Origin: Acestrorhynchus altus
Lineage: Eukaryota > Chordata > Actinopteri > Characiformes > Acestrorhynchidae
Reading direction: 5' to 3'
NCBI GenBank assembly: GCA_034509495.1
Contig: CM067520.1
Location: 23,835,182-23,899,181, forward strand
DNA length: 64,000 nucleotides
The notes beneath the pieces are model-generated. The model did no database searches, was not told the DNA's origin, and worked only from the letters and a program-made list of their open reading frames with translations. Positions 47,717 through 58,900 of this stretch are shown here, piece after piece; the first letter of the stretch is position 1, and each line of letters starts with the position of its first letter. A program made the position numbers and the translations under genes.

Positions 47717-48404
47717 ATTATTGTATAGATATTTTAACAGTGATGTCATGGAAAGGCTGGAAAAACTATTAAAAGAAGCCCAAAAAAACAGGAAAATAAG
47801 GTACTTTAAGAATGTCAGCCAGTAGGATACAGAAATTTCCTTGAAATTCCATCATCTGTAAGCACTGTGATTTATACATCATCTCTCCACCAATCACATT
47901 AAAGGTCAAAACAAACTAATAAATGTTATATTAGGGGAAGGTTTTATAGAGAGAAGGATAAAACAGTAACTAAGATTTGACTACATGTAGTTCAGAAGGC
48001 TAAACCCAATACAGCCTGAAGAAACTGAGAAAATGTAAGGATAGTACTGTTTGTGTATAAGTTCAATTAATAAACCAGTTAATAAACCATTCAGTAATGT
48101 TTAACACTGTCGTAAGTACTGTTAATTAGTGCACCCTTATTGTAAGGTGTTAGTTTAACTTGAATGCAATCGCTATGCATAAACTGGAATAAATAAATAA
48201 ATTAAAATAACCAAACAAATAAATAACTAACAAGTCAGCCTCATTATAATATACTTCCAAACTGTCCGGATGAGCTCAAATTTTAATGGATATGAAATGT
48301 TTAAAAATGAGCTTACCTTTACCTAGAAAACTGATTACGATCAGAACACTCAGAGTCCTCCTCATCACCATTGTTCCTGAGATTCAAAGTAACTAATACT
48401 TCAA

Positions 48405-48490
48405 TCAGCAGATAACCTTTTTAGCTTTCAGCCTCACCTGAAGGACCCGCCTCTCTCTCTCTTCTCTCTCTCTCTCTCTCTCTCTCTCGC
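48405..48490 (-). promoter_or_regulatory. Proximal promoter of the broken protease unit, with CT tract
   Basis: On the minus strand a GA tract (48,450-48,488) is followed by GCGGGTCCTTCAGGTGAGGC and CTAAAAAGG before the ATG at 48,371. The CAGGTGAGGC block is shared with the promoter near 60,340, but the TATA-like box is weaker (TAAAAAG against TATATAAAG). Confidence 0.5.
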
Positions 48491-48494
48491 TCTT

Positions 48495-49240
48495 AATAAA
48501 TAATGGTAAAACCTAAAACCACCATTAAAACAGCACTATTCCACTCATATAGTCTATTTGTCTATTATCATAATTCAGAAATTTTTAATCACCTAATTTT
48601 ATTAATCTGCCCTGACGACTAATATCGTATAGAAATGCATTTATTGAACAAATTGTATAAACTATATAACCTGGTGGATCACTGCACTAGTGCATCACTA
48701 CAGATACTTATGAAAAGATAAAACAATGTTCCATAAACAAAAAACAAAACAAAAAAATTCAAAACAAAACAAAGAACATTTCTGATGAAAATAAATATGA
48801 ACATATATTTACATAATATTTACATGAGAACAGTGTTTGCACTGGACTGCATAAGGAAGTTCATCTTCAGGAAATAATGATGGATTAATTAATTCTGTGA
48901 ATTCTTCATTTACATTTCTAGTTTTACAACAGGAAAAGCTTCCTTAAAAGGTTCCTAAAAGATTTGTATGAAGCCTTCAATTGTAAAGACACTTTTCATG
49001 AAATGAAGTTATTTTAGAAATGATTATAAATGTTTTTTTAATTAAAAACCCAGCAGAAGCAAGCCGTTCCTGAGAGGATACCCCTTCTATAAATGAATTA
49101 GTAATTCTTTTTTGTCTTGTTGGTTTGATTTAGTTGTTCGTATCTACTTTTAGGACTCTGATGAAGTTTTATACAGACATACAGAAAAATTCAAAGGCTT
49201 CACAAACTTTCAATTAATGAATTAAATCCCAGTTAAAATG
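48495..49240. other. Intergenic AT-rich DNA, no gene seen
   Basis: Low-complexity AT-rich sequence without recognisable repeats or exons. Confidence 0.45.
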
Positions 49241-49244
49241 CCGA

Positions 49245-49465
49245 AGGTTCCAGTGCATGTTTACTGCTCTGTCCACATGTACAACCTCAACCTGCATACA
49301 GACTCTGACTGATCAATGAAAGGAGGCGGGGAATGACATCACTGACCCAAATATTGAGTTATAGAGGAAACCTGTCTTTGCTCAAAAATCAGAATAAAAG
49401 TCCTAAGAAGGGATAATACTGAGACATACATAAATAACAAAAATAATAAGGCATGTTTGGTTTTT
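49245..49465. repeat. Non-coding block F, copy 1 of 3
   Basis: TGTTTACTGCTCTGTCCACA, CAACCTGCATACAGACTCTG, ACATCACTGACCCAAATATT and GAAGGGATAATACTGA recur at 52,095-52,290 and 54,025-54,245 in the same order and orientation. Each copy carries a TGA(T/C)(G/A)TCA-like site next to CCAAATATTG. Confidence 0.75.
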
Positions 49466-50475
49466 TGTTTTTGTTTTTCTTTGCTCCATTTGGATCATTT
49501 TCAAGTATTTTGAAGAACTACTGCTATAAATAATATTTTCAGTCTAATCATTAGAAATAACTCATCAGATTTCTTGCATTTTCAGCTCAAAAGCATTCCG
49601 GATGATCAATTTCCAACAGGATTTCTATGTCCTTAAAAAAAGAAGCAAACAAACAAACAAAAATGACGGTACATCGCACAAAATTAGGGTTCAAAATGTT
49701 AAAGCAGAGATAGGATTAACTAGAAATGGGCTTCAATATGGAGAGGATTGGAACTAGATTACACTTTGAGATACACAAAAATGATTAGTTTTTATCTTAA
49801 ATCATTAATCGATGTATCGCATTTACTGTCAGCCTTTTTTAATGAAACCTTCTGCTCAGGTAAACAGCTTTGAACTACATAAACACATGAAGTGTCTAAC
49901 AGTTGAACGCCATAGAATTGTCACCTATCAGTGTACATTTACATTTTCATTTGTTGTATTTGACAGATGCCCTAATCCAGAGCAACACAAATGCCTTGCT
50001 TTTCTCTTTGCTGTTTACTTAGTGAATTCACATTGTTCACATTGTTCACATTTGCAGTATGTAAAAATCCTGATAACCTCTTCTTATTAAGTTATGACTC
50101 AATCCATATTATTGTCTTTCTCTTTTCATTTTCTGTTTAAAGTAGCAGTACAAGAAAACTATGTGAGGGTTTAGTGTTCGGTTATAGTGACAGAAAGCAT
50201 GCAAATGTATGCTAATCCGAGCACAGAACTGTGAAATGCGTGTCTATGCTTGTCTACTGCAACCAGACTGATAAATGCCAAATTCTTAATGCCTGGTTAA
50301 AAACCAGTATGGAAATGAGTGCGAGTGCTGGATGAGTTGCAGAACGAGGACTGCCACTGAGTGGTCCCACTCAAACATTTGTGAAGGTTGATAACAGAAA
50401 TGAGTTGGGTATTCTTGACTTAATTAACCAGATTGATTATGGAAACTCTTACCTCTCTGGAAACAGTATGAGAAG
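49466..50475. other. Intergenic DNA, no gene seen
   Basis: AT-rich with short frames only; nothing recognised. Confidence 0.4.
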
Positions 50476-50477
50476 AT

Positions 50478-51130
50478 TTAAACAGCTAATGGGATAAAAA
50501 GTGCATTAATGAGATCATAAACCGATGATGCTCTTACGTTTTCCTCAAACCCCCTATGATACAATAAAGTTCTCATAGTGGTTTCTATGATGGAGAGATC
50601 TCCAGTCTTTGCTGCAGCAAAACAGCCCCAAACCATGATACTTCCACCCCCATGCTTCAGAGCTGGTATGAGGTTTTTCTGCTCAAATGCTGTGTTTGGT
50701 TGTTTCAAACGTGTCTGTGTCTGTGTCCAAATAATTCTACTTTGGATTGATCTGTTTTGGAAGTCCTGCTCTTTGTCTAGATGTTCTCTGACAAACTTTA
50801 GTCTTGCCCCAATGTTTTCTGACAGCAAGGGGTTTCTCCTTGTACACCCCTCATAAAAACCATCTTGTGCAAACTTGAGCTACCTGTAGGTCCCATGATG
50901 ACATTTCAGGATTGTTGGAGACATCTTGTGGTAGGCTCTTGGGGTGAATTTGTTAGGACAGCCTGATCGTACCACGTTGGCAGTTGTTGTAAATATTTTC
51001 TGGACAGTTGAAAGCCTGATTTCTAATTGTTTTGAGATATTTTTAAATCCTTTCCCAGACGCATCTACAACCTTCTTTCTGAAGGCCTCAGAGAGCTCTT
51101 TGGATCTGGTCATGGTCATCCCACTGTGAC
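50478..51130 (-). mobile_element. Tc1-like transposon remnant
   Basis: The minus strand reads RSKELSEAFRKKVVDASGKG (helix-turn-helix start), then SPTILKCHHGTYR. In a second frame it reads ARLKFVREHLDK and KHGGGSIMVWGCFAA. A large part between the two frames is missing and the C-terminus is lost, so it is inactive. It resembles the fragment at 4,690-5,050. Confidence 0.85.
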
Positions 51131-51639
51131 TGCATCCCCATGTATTGCATCTGATTCTAATTTCAGGCTTTTTAGTAATAAATGTGCGGGTGTTCTAACT
51201 TTTTCTTCATAAGCAAAATGCATTTCTAATAACTGTGTAAAATAAATGTTCAAAAGACAGTTCTTCAGTTTGTACTTTCAAGAATAAATTTGATAAAATT
51301 AAATAAATATAATAAAAAGCTGTTTTATTGTGCAAAACCGCATTATAGCAAAAGCAGCTTATATCTTTGAAGGTTAACAGCAGTGTCCAGCTGCAGACCT
51401 GCAGAACAGCACTCTCAGCCCCGTCAGTTTCAGACCCACACTATCATTCACACACAGGCACACCTCTAGTTGTTCATTTCAGTCACACTATTGCAGTCAC
51501 ACTTTCCTGCCCTAATGAGAGAAATGACATTTTACCAGGGCACCTTATACTGCATCTCATTCATAAAGGTAAACTGTCATACTTTATATTCGTTACAAGC
51601 CTTTTTTACTGTTGATCTGTTTGGCTTATATCTCATGAA

Positions 51640-51835
51640 AACCAAAAATCCAGATTCTAAAACAATTAGAACATTGTAATTCAAATTTAAATAGATTACT
51701 AATCACAGTATCAACTTTAATACAAAAAGCTTGAAATATATCACTTTAAATCGAATTAGTATCAAATACACAAGTGACATTTTTTAATTCAGTGTTTTCA
51801 GTGTTTTGTTGAATTTTTTAGATGCACTAGTAAGT
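51640..51835. mobile_element. AT-rich Tc1-type terminal fragment (MITE-like)
   Basis: ACAATTAGAACATTGTAAT at one side and a TTTTTTAGATGCACTAG end at the other, with TTGAAATATATCACTTTAA between, match the segments at 174-335 and 61,660-61,860. No coding sequence. Confidence 0.5.
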
Positions 51836-51850
51836 ACATAGCAATGGTGC

Positions 51851-51856
<6 letters not shown>

Positions 51857-51917
<61 letters not shown>
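51857..51917. repeat. (TA)n microsatellite
   Basis: About thirty TA units, followed by ATTATA-rich sequence to about 52,005. Confidence 0.95.
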
Positions 51918-51921
<4 letters not shown>

Positions 51922-52094
51922 ATTACATTATACATTATGTATAATAATGTAATTACTTATTATGTATATAATGTATATAATATTATAATATTATAATATT
52001 ATGTATAATGCTTTACTCAGGATCAGAGTAACCTACAAACAAAACAAAATGCAAAACTGTTTGTGATCAGCACGTAATCCTCTCTACTTTCCAA

Positions 52095-52290
52095 CAAAAT
52101 TAAAGCCCAGTTTAAATGTCAGAGCAGTCATTAATGTGTGTTTACTGCTCTGTTCATGTGCACATGCTCAACCTGCGGACAGACTCCAACTGATCAGCAA
52201 GAAGGACAGGTCTGATGATGTCACTCTCCCAAATATTGGGTTAACAAGAAGGGAGGGGCGATTGAAAGGACATTCAGGTTGAGGTTATTT
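52095..52290. repeat. Non-coding block F, copy 2 of 3
   Basis: GTGTTTACTGCTCTGTTCAT, CTCAACCTGCGGACAGACTC and GATGATGTCACTCTCCCAAA match copies 1 and 3. It lies about 0.7 kb beyond the stop codon of the protease gene at 52,968-60,279. Confidence 0.7.
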
Positions 52291-52414
52291 ATTATTTATT
52301 ATTATTATGTATATATACAGAGTCACCACTGTTAAGAATTATGTAGAATGTACTGTTTTACCCTTCACTCAATTTAGCTATGGTTACAGAAAGCAGATAC
52401 AAACCCTTAACTTA

Positions 52415-52562
52415 TGCAAGACTACAGTGGTGGATGTTGTGGGTGCAGTAGTTGTAACAAGAGTAGTGGTTGTGCAGGGTTGTAGAATGTGTTGAGGTTC
52501 CACTGGCATTGTAATGTCATTGTTGGAAGATGTGACTGCAGCTGATGAGGCTGGAAATGTAG
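52415..52562 (-). pseudogene. Possible orphan Thr-rich linker exon of a protease unit
   Basis: One minus-strand frame reads FPASSAAVTSS, then TTTTLVTTTAPTTSTTVV. This Thr/Pro-rich composition is like the inter-domain linker of the intact gene (ITTIPTTTIPITTPA). No serine-protease core sequence is attached and splice sites are unclear. It may be a leftover of a lost protease copy or chance low complexity. Confidence 0.3.
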
Positions 52563-52917
52563 CTAAAGATCAACATACAAAGACGAATGAATAGAAGGCA
52601 TGTAGAACATGAATGGAAGGATTATGGAAAAGGAATACTGGAAAAAGGACACTGACACAAAAAACATAAAAAATAAAGGACACACGGGTTGTTTTATTAT
52701 TTTTTTTGGATCACTGTCAAAGATTATTATAAATATCCGTGTCATTAAAATCATTACAATTCATCAAAATTCTTGCTCTTTCAGCTCAGGAACAACAGGG
52801 TTTCTGAGACGTAAAATGTTTTTTTAGCCCTTTTAAGCAAAAAAAAAAGAAAAAACAAAACAACAAATTGTAGACATGGAATAAATGTATCAAAACATTG
52901 TAACATTCATACAAATA

Positions 52918-52923
52918 TTTATT
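52918..52923 (-). terminator. Polyadenylation signal
   Basis: AATAAA on the minus strand, 45 bases after the TAA that ends the protease gene at 52,968. Confidence 0.5.
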
Positions 52924-52967
52924 TACTTATTAGATGGGAGAGAAATATAGATAGAGATGTATCAACA

Positions 52968-55900
52968 TTAGAAGATGCAAGCATGAATGAAAGCAGTAAG
53001 TGAGAGCAGGGGAGAGATGTGCGAGAGGAAAGGCCAAGGCTTGGATTCACTGGACATGACGGAAGTGGCTGCAGGAGATGTGATGGGAAATGCTTTGTCT
53101 TTGGGAGGGAAGGAGACCACTGCCGACCCCAGGAAGTCTGAGAAGTTTGAGGTTTTCCTGAAGACCTGCACACCTGTTGAATCACTGGTCGTCTTGGTGA
53201 GGTTACTAACCACAGTCAAAACTGCGGCCTGGACCCAGGACTGTCCAAACTTACACATCAGAGGACCACCTGTGTCAGTCTGACAGTGGGAGAGAAAGTT
53301 TATGAGCCAGTAGATGAGCCAGAGACAGATTGTACCGATACTAAATGCAGCTGTTATGAAACATTATTCAATGAATTAATAAATAAATAAATAAATAAAT
53401 AATTAAACCAGCAATAAATGTAAAATAACTAAATTCATGTTTGGAAAATTCAGGTAAAGAAATTATGTGGATATTAGGTGTTAATAACCTGTTCTAAGGG
53501 CATGACTCCGGTGCAGATGCTGGCCTTAGAAGAGGATGAGCTCCCACAGTCCAGTATAGTAGTGTTGAACTGCTGAAGAGTTTGCTCAACTACAGGAGAA
53601 CGACAAACAAGGGAGTGAAAAGGAAGAACATGACTAGTGTAAACTAATGACATACATTAAAGTAATAAATAAACGTGTACCTCCTCCTCCTGAACCCCAG
53701 CCAGATGCCCAGCACTGAGTGTTGACGGGGANAGTCAGAATCCAGTCAGGACTGATAAGGGATCCACTGCAGTGATAGCGTGAAATTAGATACAGGCTAG
53801 CGTGCCAAGGCCAAGAACCAGGAGCAGCATCCTGTCCTCCCAGTATCCTGGTGTTTAGAGGAGCTGAACCACATTCTGCCAAAGAGAGACAAGAAATATG
53901 TGAGTCTCTCAAAATTGAAGCAGACACAGGTGTAGCACCTCTGTTGTCTGACTGCAGTATGATAGAGCTCCACCCATACCCATGTTTCAGTGACAAAACT
54001 GCCCATTTTTAGTGTACACACCACGTTGGACCTCACATTTGTGTACGTGCTCAACCTGCACGCAGACTCTGACTGAACAGTAAGAGGAGGTGGGGCTAAT
54101 GATGTCATCGAACCAAATATTGTTTTACAAAAGAAAATTGGAAGGACGTGGCTGTTTGCTCTCTGTCTTTGCTCACACAAATTTCTGAAAACAAGTCCTG
54201 AGAAGGGATAATACTGATACATACTTAGCAAAAATAACAAAGGGTACTCATGTTTGTTTGTTTGTTTTTTTTTTGTTAAATTTGTTTTTAATTAATTAAA
54301 AGTAATTAAAAATAACTTATTTTAATGTCAAAAACTCTCTGTTTTATCAATTTCCAACAGGATGTCTGAGATGTAAAGGGCTTTCTAGTCCTTATAATAA
54401 AAAAAATGTAGGCACAAGGGAATTTGTTTAGTTGTCCTTGTTAAATGAAAAGTTAGGACCACTGGTTCCAGGACCTCATTAACATAACATTGGGGCTGTC
54501 AGAGGGCCTATAATGATGACCAAAGGGGATCTGACATTGTACAAAATTGCACCGCACACCATGACACCAGATCTTCTGAACTGGGGACAACACACTGTTG
54601 ATCACAAATTCATCTCCACCAAGACAAAAGCAGGACTCATCACTGAAGATGCCCTTCCGCCATTCTGAGTCAATCTATGGCAGTCTGGTATGAAACAATT
54701 GCAGCCATGCATTACAATCAGTTGATGGCTTCAGGTGTAATTATATTTTTGACGATGAGTGTATTTATTTACTGCATTAGAAATAATTTTTTCAAATAAA
54801 AAATGACTTACCAAACTGTGAGAGCCCCCCTGAAAGAAACAGAAAGTTATAGAGCAGCACATTTATATAGCATGAGAAACTTTCATCAAAGAAATTTAGT
54901 TCTATTTATCTACATTGTTTTTATGTACATTGTAATTTGGGGTAAATTTTGAAGAATGGATGCCTTCACGGCAATATTTTTCACAAGGTGGAACATCTAC
55001 ACAATGCCAAGGTTCAAACACACAAACACAGGCAGCTGGTAAAGAGAGGTGCATTGTTTCTTATGGGAACTCAATTTTCTAGGCTATTAGGAAAATTGCA
55101 GGCACTCATCCAGCGATCAATTCTTCATGCTGTTTTCGGGAAATACTGACAGTCATAAAACATCTATCACATGTTAAATCCAGCTGTGGAACAATAATCC
55201 ATTTCTAATATCTTTGTAACAAACATTCTGAGCCAGTTTCTTTCAATTTCAGGCTGAACCTGCGATCAAGCACACAAAATATTTGTAACTGACTCAGTAA
55301 AATTAATTGAATACAATACAGTTATTTTGAATTGTCCTGAATAAAACATTGTCTTTAATGACTCAAATAATCTATTTATTTTAATGTAGAATGTTTACAA
55401 CCCATTTTAAATGTTAAAGCAAATGCTTATTGTACATTGGCTCAAATAAAATAACATCTGTCGTCACTTGAAAAGTACAACAATGTACAAAATAAACTTT
55501 GACCAATCACCATTCAGTACACATTAAACACACCTGTATTGTTACTGACACTGTACATCTGACTAATATTTGTAACAATGATCACTGATGCCAGAAATTC
55601 AGTGAATTAAAAGAGACACTTAATATTAATATATTGCTTATTAGGATGTTATGGCTCCAACAAAAACTCCACAAGTCCACCAGTTTCACAAATTATTCCA
55701 ACTGTAACTGAAAGACATTACAAATTATTATTGAAATCTCAGAAATGATGAATCACAGAGACATTTTAGACAGAATATTTCATTTATTATCCTGACCAGA
55801 AACCCATATAACACTATATAACATTTAAGGAAATAGGTTTCCCGTCCTTGGATCAACACATTATCATAGTAAAGGGATTTGCATTCCTGAGTGACCTTAG

Positions 55901-58900
55901 GACCTATGTTGTCTGGGCATTAGCCTGGAACCAGGCCTGGGGAAGGGACTCCTTGGCAATCACCTTCGCCCATGGAGTCTGGCTGGACTCAGCCTGAAGG
56001 ATCAACATGGGTCTCTCTCCCCATGGCAGAGGTAGTAAAAGTAGTGCAATTTGGAGTGGGTTGTGGCCAAAGGTGAGGTTGATGGCGCTCCGATCCTCAG
56101 CTACTGAAACTGGCTTTTGAGATATGGAATGTTTCCTCTCTGGCAGGAAGAAGTCTGAACTTGTTGTTGTTGAACAGGTTGAGCGGTACAAAGTAGATAC
56201 AGTATATATAGTGTCTCACCTTGACACACAGTGTGGGCTACTCATAACGAACACCATGTTCAAACACAAGTTTCCATAAATGCACTTTGGGGACATTGAG
56301 TCTGAATGGACCATGTTCTGTGCCTCCACTGTTAAGGCGGCAAATTGGAGCTGTAGCCACATGGTCATCAGTGCCTGTCGTGGCGGCAATCCCCGAATTT
56401 GATGGTGGGCACCCCGGGTCAAGGAAGCTGGGAAAGGGTGGAATGCCCTCTGTTGACTGGGAATGAGTTCCTGCCTCAAGTGGAGGACTTGAAGTATCTT
56501 GGGATTTTGTTCAAGAGTGAGGGAAAGATGGAGTGGGAGGTTGATTGGTGGATCAGTGCAGCACGGCTGGACTGTGGATAATGCATTGATGGATGAAAGG
56601 ATGGGTAGATGGAATTGAAGTGTCACTCAAAAAACATTTCCTCCTCATACAAACTGAATTTAATTTATATTAAATTTCTACCCTTGCATCTGCCTCCACA
56701 CCCTCGTCCTTATTCTGTCTGCTTGTCCCTGACAGAAGGACTGACCTAATCTATGGAGGCAGCAGGGCTTCCTTGTTTTGTTGGGAGAAGGTTGGCTCTT
56801 CTGAGTAGGTCGTTTGAGAACGCACTGCAGAGGCAGGATGCGGCTGAACGCAGCGGTCGGAGGAAGCGCCATAAGCGGCGTGGATTACCCCTCTTGCGGT
56901 GGGGAAAATTTTGGGGGGGGGGGGGCTAAGGGTTGGCTCTGCGAGCCTCAAGCCTGATGTGGCGAGAGGTGAAGCATGCTGGGAAATGGCTAATGGGGGG
57001 TCTGGGCTGAAAGACATGGCAGATGTCTGGCAATTCCTGAGCCATGTGCGAAGGACTGCTCAGCCCAGCTCCCATATCCCAGCAGCTTCAGCAGAGCCAG
57101 CTTCCCGAGCTGAGGGCATTGGGGTCGCACACTGTGGTTGCTCCCGCCGAGGCAGCACCTGAAGCAAAGAATCTGGCAGCGGGGGTTGCCGGGAAATCAG
57201 GTGCTGCCTCTAGAAAAGCGAGGAGGGCACATGATGCCATGAAGACCAGGTCTCCAGATCCAGTCCGGGAGCTGGATTCCCCGGCTCTGCCTTTAGAACT
57301 GTGCCCAGTCTGGCTCCAAGGACAATTGGGACTTTTGCCAGATCTGGGCCCATACCTTCTATGTCACTGTCTAATCCTGTATCCACATCTGTACCCATGT
57401 CTACACCCTTGTCTCAGTTCAGTTCTGTTTTTGTGCCCATATCTGTTCCTGTTTTAGTTCCTGTATCTGTTCCTGTTCCCATTCCCGTGTCTAGTTTTGT
57501 GATCCCTGTTCCTGTCACTGTGTTTGTGTCAGTCCCAGTCCATGTGTTTATACCAGTTCCATTTCCTAATCCTTTCCTGTCCAGAATCCAGTCTCAAACT
57601 CCCTTTGTCCTGTCCTCAGTCCAGTCTCCAGTCCCATGTCCTTTGTTTTCTGCACAGCCTGTTTGTCCAGTCCAGTCTTCAGTTCCATCACCTGTGTCCT
57701 TGGTACAGCCCCAAGTTCCCCAATTTCAGTCTCAATTTTCATCTCCTGTTTCCCAAGTCCAGTGTTCAGTTATGTCACCTGTGTCTTCAGTCCAGTCCCA
57801 TGTACCCCAGGTCCAGTCATCTGTCCAGTCCACAATTATGTCTCCTATTCCCTCGGCCCAGTCACCTGTTCAATTTCCGTTTTCATTTCCTGTGTCTAAC
57901 GTTCAAGTCCGGTCCTCTGTCTAGTCTCCTGTTTTGTCTAGTTACCCTTATGTCCAGTCATCTATACCTCATGTCCCTTCTCCTGTCCTGTCTAATGTTT
58001 CTTCAGTCTCGTCTTTGTCTCATGTCACATCTCAAGTTCCCCAAAAGCCCTTTGTTCAGTCATCAGTCTGTTCCCCAGTCCTGTCTCGTATGTCAAGTAT
58101 CTCCCAGTCTCCATGTTAATTTATATCTCCTGTTACCAGTCCCTTCTCTTTGGTCCCAGTCCAGTATTTCTCCTGTCAGAGTCTAGTCCTGTCTGTCCTT
58201 TCTGTGTGGTTTTGGGTCCCCCTCCTTCATCGGGGAGTGATGGTTTTACGCGCCCCAGAGTTGCGCGTCGGGAGGGGGGCCTACTGTCATGTCTGCTCTG
58301 TCAATCCAGTTTACTTCTTTCTTCCTGTCTTGATATTGTTGTTTCCACCATGTGCTCCTAAGCACATGAGTTATTTATTTTTGTCCTTGTCTCCTCCTTT
58401 GCTCTACCCATTCCCATCTGTGTCTGATTTGTAACCCTGCCCCCTCATTATCATGTCCCAGGTGTTGTCTATGTCATGATGTATTTAAGACCCTTTGTCT
58501 CAGTCTGTCTTTGTCAGTCCTTTGTTACCTACCATGTTTGTTACCTCAGTTAGTGTTATGTTTCTGTCAGTTTGTTCCTGGTATATTTTGTTTCTTGTTT
58601 GTTAGTAAAGGTCCCTTTTTGTTTTGTTTGTACTTGGTTCCCCACTTTGTAAGTGCTTTGTTTTTCTTTATTTATATTAAATTTCTACCCTTGCATCTGC
58701 CTCCACACCCTCGTCCTTATTCTGTCTGCTCATCCCTGACACACCACCTGATCTAGCTCCTCAGCCTAATTTTCCTGACTATATCGATGCATTTCTTATA
58801 TTTGATGCAGAAACCTTTGTTTGCAATTACAGAGATTAGACTTTCTCTGTAGTTCCTGACCTTTTGGCTCACTCCTCCACACAGATCTTCTCCAGATTTT

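Larger units (their letters stand above)
45308..48371 (-). pseudogene. Broken serine-protease unit: first (trypsin) domain only
   Basis: Minus-strand exons homologous to the gene at 12,001-19,521: 48,371-48,317 (signal peptide, MVMRRTLSVLIVISFLG), 46,994-46,845, 46,743-46,487, 45,793-45,648 and about 45,562-45,308. Against that gene, the His-containing exon has a 7-base loss after NNGF, shifting the frame to an early TAA. The catalytic Asp codon reads GAG (Glu) in FDNELALL. The GWGTIASG loop is shortened. The last exon has GG where the splice acceptor AG is expected, Thr for the active-site Ser (GDTGGP) and a further frame change. The exon that would encode the GCDAQLG-like peptide was not found. 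The final donor (CACGTAAG) survives, but no second-domain exon follows; the giant minisatellite begins about 110 bases later. Two indels could be sequencing errors, but so many independent lesions make a pseudogene likely. Confidence 0.8.

Noticed and set aside
53634..53996. A single 120-residue serine-protease exon across the N
   Set aside because: It joins second-domain and first-domain pieces in an impossible order; the N is an assembly gap.
57301..57924. A 207-residue Val/Pro/Ser-rich frame as a structural protein gene
   Set aside because: It lies between LTR-like ends with a polypurine tract and reads open in several frames because of low-complexity sequence; it belongs to the LTR element.
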